Source: Candidatus Opimibacter skivensis
GTDB taxonomy: Bacteria > Bacteroidota > Bacteroidia > Chitinophagales > Saprospiraceae
Length of the DNA: 17,839 bases
Assembly (NCBI GenBank): GCA_016722045.1
Contig: JADKGY010000015.1
Coordinates: forward strand, 1 to 17,839
Direction: 5' to 3'
In this document: positions 9,588-16,104 of the stretch, piece after piece
Layout of the letters: each line of letters starts with the position of its first letter
How positions within the stretch are numbered: the first letter of the stretch is position 1
Made by a program: the position numbers and the translations under genes
The notes under the pieces: model-generated
Database searches by the model: none
The model's input: only the letters and a program-made list of their open reading frames with translations
Told to the model about the DNA's origin: nothing

Positions 9588-11084
9588 CTTGCCTATCACC
9601 CACTTCGTCCCTTCCTTTCCGTCTTTCAATTCAATATCAATAGCTGCTAATGTGTCCCTGATCTTATCCGATGTAGGCCAGTCTTTATTTTGTCTTGCCT
9701 GCTGCCGCATATCAATCACCAGTTTCATCAGTCCATCCAGTTGGTTCATATGATCGTCTGTACCAGCAGCAGACTCATCTGAAAGGCCATAAATATCAAT
9801 CAATAAATTCTTAAAACCCTTCTTTGCGATATCCAGACTGTACTGTCCGGCATCGTTGACATCAAGTTGTCCATCAGCCATTTTATTGATGGTAGCACAC
9901 ATTTCAAATAGACGGGCTAGTGATTTGGGTACATTGAAGTCATCATCCATTTCTTCGAACGCAGCTTTTATTCCTTCTTCGATTTCAATGGCCAACGGTT
10001 TATCGCTTCTTGGTATTTCAGAAGAAAGTTGATTGAGTGTGTTGTAGGCTTCAAGCAGACGCCGGTATCCTTTTTCTGCAGCGCCAAGTGATGCATCATT
10101 AAGATCAAGTGTACTACCGTAATGCGCCTGTAAAGAAAAACTTCACCGCCATCGGAGAGTATGCTTTAGAAATGTGCTCACTTTCACCTGAAAATAATTG
10201 TTCGGGTGTGATAAAATTTCCTTCACTCTTTGACATCTTCCGTCCATTCATCAGGAGCATATTCGTGTGAAGCCAATAGTTGGCAGGTGTATTTCCACAA
10301 GCGCCGTAATGTTGCGCAATTTCATTTTCATGATGGGGAAATTTCAAATCATTACCTCCCCCATGAATATCAAATCGTTCGCCGAGATATTTTGTACTCA
10401 TCACCGAACATTCGAGATGCCATCCCGGAAATCCCTCTGACCATGGTGCGTTCCATCTTAATAAATGATTCTCTTCTGCTTTTATCCAGATCGCAAAATC
10501 AGCAGGGTTGCGTTTTTCATTTTGTTTTTTAAGCTCCCTGGTTTCTACAAGTAGATCTTCTACTCTCCGGCCCGATAATTTTCCATACACATCTGCCTCT
10601 TTGATAAGTTTCACTGTATCGAAGTAAACGCTACCATCTACCTCATACGCATATCCCTTATCCATAATTTTTTGAACCATCTCTATCTGTTCAAGAATAT
10701 GACCTGTAGCACGTGGCTCAATACTTGGATCCAGCGTATTAAAAAGCCGCATCACATGATGGAAACCAAGCGTATACCGCTGTACGACTTCCATGGGCTC
10801 CACTTGTTCAAGCCTGGCTTTTTACTGATTTTATCTTCTGCACCGGTATCCACATCCCCTTCAAGATGCCCCACATCCGTAATATTTCGTACATATCTGA
10901 CTTTATACCCTAAATAGAGTAAGTACCTGTAGATCATGTCAAAACTCACAAAAGTCCTGACATTCCCGATGTGTACATCGCTATACACAGTCGGTCCGCA
11001 TACGTACATTCCGACACGTCCTTCAACTAAAGGCGTAAATGTTTCTTTCTGACTGCTGACGCTGTTGTAAATCTTCAAACTCAT
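9585..11084 (-). CDS. cysS: Cysteinyl-tRNA synthetase (two frameshifts)
   Basis: CysRS is a class I synthetase that charges tRNA-Cys in the cytoplasm and is normally essential. The corrected length is 499 residues. Visible: MYVCGPTVYSDVHIGNVRTF with the HIGH-type motif HIGN (38-41) and zinc ligand Cys29; EGFPGWHLECSVM with Cys226; FPHHENEIAQ with His251 and Glu255 completing the zinc site; GRKMSKSEGN holding KMSKS (~283-287); and the helical tRNA-binding C-terminus (KDWPTSDKIRDTLAAI). Frame breaks: A5 for A6 on - at 10819-10823 (repair gives ISKKARLEQVEPM) and an extra T at 10132-10134 (repair gives VKFFLQAHYGST). The frame then runs to a TAA that is the first unit of the 7-bp array. ATG at 11082-11084 is 32 bases after the EEP-protein stop, so co-transcription is likely. 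Two indels in an essential gene point to sequence error. Confidence 0.96.
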
Positions 11085-11116
11085 ACCGACAAAAATAAGG
11101 TATTGAAACGATGAGA

Positions 11117-12163
11117 TCAGGACCCAGTTTTAGATTGGATGCAGATACCTGTACTGACGGGGTAGTGATCACTATAGTGGATATGATATGTCGAGAAATC
11201 CTTGAAGTGGATACCCTGGCTCCCAAAGACATAATCAATCCGCAATAAAGGCAACCGGCTTTCATATGTAGAGCTGACCCCGAACCCTTTTTCTTCAAAG
11301 CTATCTTTCAGACCGGTCTTCAGGACCTTGTAGGTATTAGACAACGGAGTATCATTCCCATCACCGGCCAGGATAGCCGGATACTTACTGGAAGCCATGT
11401 GCACCCTGATCGCGGCAGCTTCTTTGGCCCGTTTTTGCGTAGTCGATTTATACCGGCTTACAATGAAACGGATATTGTTCCATGTATTTTCATTTTTAAG
11501 ATCCATATCCTGGATGAGCGTTTCTGTAGTATTCGTGACCCGGTTAGAGACCAGGTGCATGTTATACACTCTCAGAATGCCCTGTGGTGTCTTGACATCG
11601 GCCCACATGGTGCTGGGACTAGCTTCGGCCCCGGCAATCTGTCCATTGTCCAGGATCTGGTATCGGGACAATAGCCACAGAGAAGATTTTGGGGCATGAA
11701 CACTATAATTCAATCCAAACCGCCTACCGATGAGATCGCCCTTGATGGCTTCCTGAAGACAGATGATGTCGGGATATTCTTTGAGATCTGTGAGGACATT
11801 GTACAAGGAGTCAATCTTCGCTTCTATACCCGCATCCTGACGAACATAGATCATCGAAAGGCCGCGCATATTGTAGGTCAGCAGTCGTATGGATTCTTTG
11901 CATGATGCTTTATTTCCGGCTGAGGGCAGGATCTGAATATATCGGTTATGAATACCGGTACCGGCGAGGATGGTAATGATGGAAAAAATAGCAAACCAGC
12001 TCCGAAAGAGTATCCACCCGGTGGCGAAAATCGCATTGGCCAGTAAGATGAATGGATAGGCGAGGGCAAGTAAGGATAACCAACCCCATGTTTTCACAGC
12101 CATGTAGGGTGTTGCGTAGGTTAGTACCAGAAGGATGATAAAGGAAAAGTTGATCCAAAGCAT
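11117..12163 (-). CDS. Membrane-anchored endonuclease/exonuclease/phosphatase-family protein
   Basis: This intact 348-residue protein has three predicted N-terminal membrane segments (about residues 5-21, 28-45, 48-68), then an EEP (DNase I-like) domain. Motifs: RLLTYNMRG (~93-101), ICLQEA with metal-binding Glu138, YNMHLVSNR with His203, AGDGNDTP with Asp268 and Asn270, RIDYVF with Asp310 and SDHYPV with His333. All catalytic positions expected of the fold are present, but the usual GDFND is GDGND here. Substrate (nucleic acid, phospholipid or another phosphodiester) cannot be told from the sequence. The domain is anchored to the inner membrane; its side is not determined. It starts 27 bases after the rhomboid stop and ends 32 bases before cysS, so it is probably in one operon with them. 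This protein type commonly follows mutL-associated rhomboids in Bacteroidota as I recall, without a clear functional link. Confidence 0.9.
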   Translation of the reverse strand: MLWINFSFIILLVLTYATPYMAVKTWGWLSLLALAYPFILLANAIFATGWILFRSWFAIFSIITILAGTGIHNRYIQILPSAGNKASCKESIRLLTYNMRGLSMIYVRQDAGIEAKIDSLYNVLTDLKEYPDIICLQEAIKGDLIGRRFGLNYSVHAPKSSLWLLSRYQILDNGQIAGAEASPSTMWADVKTPQGILRVYNMHLVSNRVTNTTETLIQDMDLKNENTWNNIRFIVSRYKSTTQKRAKEAAAIRVHMASSKYPAILAGDGNDTPLSNTYKVLKTGLKDSFEEKGFGVSSTYESRLPLLRIDYVFGSQGIHFKDFSTYHIHYSDHYPVSTGICIQSKTGS

Positions 12164-12190
12164 CCACTTTTTCAGACGGCCGGCCTGGAA

Positions 12191-13108
12191 TTACTTTTGG
12201 CTCGCGTCATGCAGGAATTTTTTATCGTCTTCGTCGAGACTATCGAATCCGGATTTTTTAATCTTATCTAGGATAGAATCGAGACGTTCCTGCTCACCCA
12301 TATACGTACGATCGGGTGGTGGATTGATTTCTCTTTGACGTGCACCACTTCGATGTCTGACTTCCATGGTCACTTTTCGTTTCGGAGTAGGTGTTGGCTG
12401 GTAAGTGGGTTTTCGTAGAAAAGTCACCATCCGCCGGAACCCGCCCGTAAGGTCATAGCCTTGCCGAAGCATATGCACATAAAAGAAACCAAATGCAGCT
12501 CCTCCGAAATGGGCCATTTGCCCTCCGGCATTATCCATATTGACAAGACTGACAAAATATATGATGAGAAGACCAAAGACTATATATTTCAATCGCACAT
12601 CCCCGAAAAACATCAGCCGCATCTGATAGTCAGGTGCCGTCATCCCTGCAGCAGCCACAATTCCCATGATCGCTCCTGAAGCCCCGTGCATAGTGCTTCC
12701 GGCATAAAGGAAAGGTGATGAGATCAGATAAATCAAGGCTCCTGAAAGACCTGAAAAGATATAGAGAGGCAACATCCTGTGATCCCCCAGCAAATCCCCC
12801 GCTATACGCCCAAACCAATACAGAACAAGCATATTGAACACCAAATGAAAAAACGCAATGTGGGTAAACATGTGGGTGACGATAGTCCACGGATGTTTCG
12901 CATCCCACATCAGATCCTGGGATAGAAAAAGGTACCCGACTATTCTTGAAAACAACTCATCATGCTCTCCAAATGCACCAGTCAGGAAAAGAACACCTTT
13001 CAACAGCGTAATGATCAGAAACAAGGCCACGTTGACAATAATCAACCGGGTAATCGTATTACCGGATTGAAACTGAAATCGTACATCGTTTAGAATCGAT
13101 CTGAACAT
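12191..13108 (-). CDS. Rhomboid-family intramembrane serine protease (305 aa)
   Basis: Rhomboids cleave transmembrane helices within the membrane using a Ser-His dyad. Here Ser144 lies in MHGASGAIMG and His200 in GQMAHFGGAAFGF; the oxyanion-side pair His88/Asn92 is in FFHLVFNML. Six hydrophobic segments lie between about residues 20 and 215. A hydrophilic C-terminal tail follows (PTPTPKRK, then a charged segment ending KKFLHDASQK), probably a cytosolic domain of unknown role. The ORF is intact. ATG at 13106-13108 is preceded by a possible Bacteroidota -7 element only five bases away. Substrate unknown. The paralogue at 15426-16084 is shorter and more divergent, not a recent duplicate. The tail 'L..IL.KI..SG..SL...DK.FL...S' is seen on other Bacteroidota rhomboids, from memory. 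Confidence 0.95.
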   Translation of the reverse strand: MFRSILNDVRFQFQSGNTITRLIIVNVALFLIITLLKGVLFLTGAFGEHDELFSRIVGYLFLSQDLMWDAKHPWTIVTHMFTHIAFFHLVFNMLVLYWFGRIAGDLLGDHRMLPLYIFSGLSGALIYLISSPFLYAGSTMHGASGAIMGIVAAAGMTAPDYQMRLMFFGDVRLKYIVFGLLIIYFVSLVNMDNAGGQMAHFGGAAFGFFYVHMLRQGYDLTGGFRRMVTFLRKPTYQPTPTPKRKVTMEVRHRSGARQREINPPPDRTYMGEQERLDSILDKIKKSGFDSLDEDDKKFLHDASQK

Positions 13109-13113
13109 GATAT

Positions 13114-13121
13114 CAAATATA
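13114..13121 (-). promoter_or_regulatory. Possible -7 element of the rhomboid operon
   Basis: TATATTTG on - matches the Bacteroidota -7 consensus TAnnTTTG and ends five bases before the rhomboid ATG. No TTTG/TTG is found at the usual ~19-23-base spacing upstream. If used, transcription would start at or inside the start codon (leaderless or near leaderless). It could be chance. Confidence 0.2.
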
Positions 13122-13250
13122 GGTTATCTCCCCCAAAAGGTCATTGTGGACCTTATGAGTCCATTGGCCTTCTATCTAACGATTAAGAACTCATAAATTG
13201 GGCTTAAAGTTGCACTAGACCATTCTCATTCAACACCTTAGTTTGCGGTT

Positions 13251-13258
13251 TAAGTTTG
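13251..13258 (+). promoter_or_regulatory. Possible -7 element of the PKD/T9SS gene
   Basis: TAAGTTTG matches TAnnTTTG on +, about 80 bases before the ATG at 13338, which would leave a leader of roughly 70 bases. A matching -33 TTTG at the correct spacing is absent. The 229-bp divergent gap (13109-13337) must hold promoters for both genes. It also has a short dyad TGGAC-7-GTCCA near 13145, too short to call an operator. Confidence 0.27.
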
Positions 13259-13337
13259 AATATTACATAAGTGAATTAGTGAATCGAAGGAGACAGGTGT
13301 ACAATTGGAATTAATGTTTTAATTTTTACTCAGGGAA

Positions 13338-15125
13338 ATGAATATCCAAACGACCTTAAAAATCTATTTAATCATTTTGACTGTGGTGATGCTTCCATGC
13401 ATCACCACAGCTCAAATGGAGGGTGACCAGTGGGTAATGGGGTACTGGGGAACAGGTGGCGAAGGATATTCTATTTTTTATCTGGACTTTAAACATGACA
13501 ATCCGTGGATCATTCAGAAACCTCAGATCAGGATGAATATGGATGGAACTGCTGCAAATATTTGTACTCCGGATGGTGAAAGTTTGATCTGGACTAATGG
13601 AATGCAAATTATGGGCTATGATGGTAAATATATAGCTGACACCATAGCTTACGATGGAGATGGGAATTATTGGAAAAGTTTTTATTCACATCAGAATAAT
13701 ATAGCAGATGGATTTCCTGAATTTAATGGAGCATTAATACTCCCTTTACCAGATCATCCAAAAGAATATTCAATAATTTATCATTATGCAGAAGCTCATC
13801 CGGTTTTTATCTATGCGGTTACAAAATATTTAGAATCTCGTGTTGTCTGGAATCAGGATTCTTCTTTTGAATTAAAGTTTAAAGATTTACCAATTGGAGA
13901 AAGGTTAGAGTGGTATACGAACACGATTTCTGCAGTTCAACATGCAAATGGGCGAGACTGGTGGGTTTTAACATTTGAGGAGGATAGTCCGAAGTATTTC
14001 ACATATTTATTAGATACTCTTGGAATTCATTTAGATCACATCGGGGAAGTCGACAGTACAATCTTGGAAGGGTTAGGCCAGTCTTTATTTTCAAATTCCG
14101 GAAAATACTTTGTAAGGCTAGATGCAATTACCCAATCTATTGGTCAATTCATTACATTGTTCGATTTTGATAGATGCACGGGTGATTTACATCGGAAAAT
14201 AACTTTAAAAACCGCTTCTGGTACTTTTGCTGGAATAGCATTTTCGCCTTCTGAAAGATTTCTATACGCGGACAACAACACCAAGTTATGGCAATGGGAC
14301 CTGTGGGCAGATGACATACGTGCCAGTCAAACTTTAATAGATACTTTCGATGGTTTCCAGGAAACAAATTGGGGCCCGACACGTTTCGGCCCGATGATAA
14401 GTGCTCCGGATGGAAGAATTTATATAGTGCCTTCTATAAGTTCAAGTAAATACCTGCATGTCATAGATCGACCTGACTTGAAGGGAAAAGATTGCCGGTT
14501 TCGACAGCATACTATTCATTTGCATTTACGAAATGAACGGACAGCTCCAAACATTCCAAATTACAGATTAGGACCTCTGGACGGAAGTGAATGCGACACC
14601 TTAGGTCTGGATAATCTGCCGGTTGCAAAATGGAGATATGAAGAAGATCAACTGGGATTTCCGGAGACGATTCGTTTTACGGATTTATCCTACTTTGATC
14701 CGGAGACCTGGCACTGGGATTTTGATGATGATAAGACAAGCGACTTTCCTGCTCCTGTGCATCAGTTTGAACCCGGCTTATATCATGTCTGTCTCACCGT
14801 GAGTAATCAATACGCAACAGACAGCACATGCCGTTGGGTAGAAATTCTTCCTACTGGAATCAAAGAAGAACAGGATCGTACACTACCTGATATTTCCATT
14901 GCTCCAAATCCATTTCATGATTTCATTGTGATTAATTCCCGCCGCGGTAATTTCCGATCAGGCCATATCCAATTATATGACATGTATGGACGCATCATTT
15001 ATGACGATCCCAATATGATAATCCCTTCAAAAATATTTATGCCTAATTTTCCCCCCGGTATTTATTTATGTAATTTATTGGACGAAAATGGAAGCCAGAG
15101 TAGTTTTAAATTGATGAAAGAATAG
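13338..15125 (+). CDS. Secreted PKD-domain protein with T9SS type A C-terminal sorting domain
   Basis: This intact 595-residue exported protein has a signal peptide at residues 1-25, with predicted cleavage TTA|QMEGD leaving Gln26 as the first residue. Residues ~30-420 contain repeated DG-rich, aromatic strands (e.g. TPDGESLIWTNGMQIMGYDG, SPSERFLYADNNTKLWQWD, SAPDGRIYIVPS) that look like a beta-propeller; no catalytic motif was recognised. A PKD-like domain follows at ~429-505 (IRFTDLSYFDPETWHWDFDD, HQFEPGLYHVCLTVSN). The last ~76 residues (from SIAPNPFHDF, through IQLYDMYGRI, to PPGIYLCNLLDENG) are a type A sorting domain, read by T9SS and removed at the cell surface. It is on the opposite strand inside an otherwise minus-strand mutL-rhomboid-EEP-cysS run and looks somewhat more AT-rich by eye (not computed). 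Possible adhesion or surface-layer role; function unknown. Confidence 0.9.
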   Translation: MNIQTTLKIYLIILTVVMLPCITTAQMEGDQWVMGYWGTGGEGYSIFYLDFKHDNPWIIQKPQIRMNMDGTAANICTPDGESLIWTNGMQIMGYDGKYIADTIAYDGDGNYWKSFYSHQNNIADGFPEFNGALILPLPDHPKEYSIIYHYAEAHPVFIYAVTKYLESRVVWNQDSSFELKFKDLPIGERLEWYTNTISAVQHANGRDWWVLTFEEDSPKYFTYLLDTLGIHLDHIGEVDSTILEGLGQSLFSNSGKYFVRLDAITQSIGQFITLFDFDRCTGDLHRKITLKTASGTFAGIAFSPSERFLYADNNTKLWQWDLWADDIRASQTLIDTFDGFQETNWGPTRFGPMISAPDGRIYIVPSISSSKYLHVIDRPDLKGKDCRFRQHTIHLHLRNERTAPNIPNYRLGPLDGSECDTLGLDNLPVAKWRYEEDQLGFPETIRFTDLSYFDPETWHWDFDDDKTSDFPAPVHQFEPGLYHVCLTVSNQYATDSTCRWVEILPTGIKEEQDRTLPDISIAPNPFHDFIVINSRRGNFRSGHIQLYDMYGRIIYDDPNMIIPSKIFMPNFPPGIYLCNLLDENGSQSSFKLMKE

Positions 15126-15425
15126 AAGATTTTGCTGCCATGCATTTTTTTAGATGCAATTGAGGTTTGTACTTAACATTTGAATTGTTCAGTGATTTCC
15201 ATGCGTGTTTTGCCCCATCGAATTTTTCTTGCCTGAGAATTACTCTTTCTAATCCGTAAATTTATTTGTGAAAAATTCTCTCCCCTGTGTTTCTAAATCT
15301 CGCTTCGCATCGTTTCGAAAACCCCGGGGTATTTCAGTTTTGCGAATGAAAACTTTCAATAAATGTAAATATGGAATCTAACTAATTGCCAATTGTTATT
15401 TGCGAATTGTTTTTTTGTTTATTGC
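15126..15425. other. Intergenic, AT-rich, no gene recognised
   Basis: This is a 300-bp convergent gap between the PKD gene and the corrected end of the second rhomboid. It holds an 8-bp palindrome CCCCGGGG near 15325 and AT-rich words (TTTGCGAA, AATTGTTATTTGCGAATTG). A weak TGCAT/ATGCA dyad around a T-run lies about 20-40 bases after the PKD stop and is not strong enough to call a terminator. No RNA gene, IS end or ORF with coding character was seen. Confidence 0.6.
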
Positions 15426-15466
15426 CTATTGCCTTCGCCTTCGCATTCTCCTCCGCCTTCTCCTCT
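15421..15466. repeat. Degenerate 7-bp/6-bp repeat tract overlapping the rhomboid 3' end
   Basis: On + this reads ATTGCCT twice (15421-15434), overlapping a period-6 run: GCCTTC, GCCTTC, GCATTC, TCCTCC, GCCTTC, TCCTCT (15431-15466). On - the period-6 part is in the corrected rhomboid frame and encodes an Arg-rich tail; the TAG stop (15426-15428) spans the junction of the two heptamers. This parallels the cysS end, where a heptamer also gives the stop. Confidence 0.6.
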
Positions 15467-16084
15467 TTCTTTTCATTTCAAAAACCTCCCCCATTCTTCC
15501 AATGCCCAGCCAGTATAAACCTGCCAAAGCCCCTCCAAGGTGTGCAAAATGAGCCACATTTCCTCCGGTCCCCAGTTAAGCCCTGATACAAACCTATCCC
15601 CTATCAGTATTAAAGCCATGACCCAGGCTTTGATTGGGATAGAGGAAAACAACATCAGTTCCCTGTCAGGGTATAAAGTGGCGAAGGCTATTACAACTCC
15701 AAAAACAGCACCCGATGCACCTAACACTGAAAACACAGGAGCCATATCTGTGCTCCCCATAAGATAAGGAAGATAAAACACCAGGCAGTGTGCAGCCAAT
15801 GCAACCAATCCTGAAATCATATACAATCCTAAAAATCGCTTTGGTCCTAATGTCATCTCCACAGCAGGGCCCATAAAATAAAGACTCAGCATGTTGAAGA
15901 ATATATGCGATACTTCAAAATGCGTAAACATATATGTGATGATCTGAAAAGGCTGAAACTGTCCTGTAGCCGGTGAGTAAAACGGCATCATCTCAGCTAT
16001 ATGCTCAGGCAACAAATGGATCGCAATAAAAAATAATGCATTGAGAATCAACAGGTGTTTTACGATCGGGGTTATGGGCATCAT
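15426..16084 (-). CDS. Rhomboid-family intramembrane serine protease (frameshifted before the catalytic His)
   Basis: The frame from ATG 16082-16084 reads as a rhomboid: HIFFNML with His60/Asn64 and the nucleophile Ser124 in LGASGAVFG. As sequenced it ends at 15473 with a C-terminus lacking the dyad His. In the next frame the DNA encodes GTGGNVAHFAHLGGALAGLY, the missing helix with catalytic His~182. Adding one G to the G4 run (CCCC on + at 15570-15573) joins GLNW to this segment and yields a 219-residue protein whose last residues are MKRKRRRRRRMRRRRQ, ending in TAG at 15426-15428. A single loss in a G-run is likely sequence error. The Arg-rich tail is encoded by a degenerate hexamer tract and would sit on the positive-inside (cytosolic) face. 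The gene starts 20 bases after mutL, so the two are probably co-transcribed. Substrate unknown. Confidence 0.9.
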
Positions 16085-16104
16085 GTTCGTGTAGTGCGTT
16101 TAGG

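Noticed and set aside
9674..9691. 18-base identical word TAGGCCAGTCTTTATTTT also at 14074-14091
   Set aside because: It lies in two unrelated genes on opposite coding strands (cysS KDWPTS motif; GLGQSLFS in the PKD protein), each fitting its own family or frame. It is probably chance, with no similarity in the flanks.
9409..9753. Open + strand frames encoding a repeating YSLLVTR peptide
   Set aside because: They are by-products of the 7-bp array having no stop on +, extended into the antisense of cysS. Period 7 is incompatible with a conserved frame, and there is no start context.
15126..15180. Intrinsic terminator after the PKD gene (TGCAT, T-run, ATGCA)
   Set aside because: The stem is only 5 bp and AT-rich, the T-run is in the loop rather than after the stem, and no U-tract follows.
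12191..16084. A rhombosortase-cargo system made of two rhomboids and the PKD protein between them
   Set aside because: The PKD protein ends in a T9SS type A sorting domain, not a GlyGly-CTERM with a transmembrane helix and basic tail, and it is on the opposite strand from both rhomboids.
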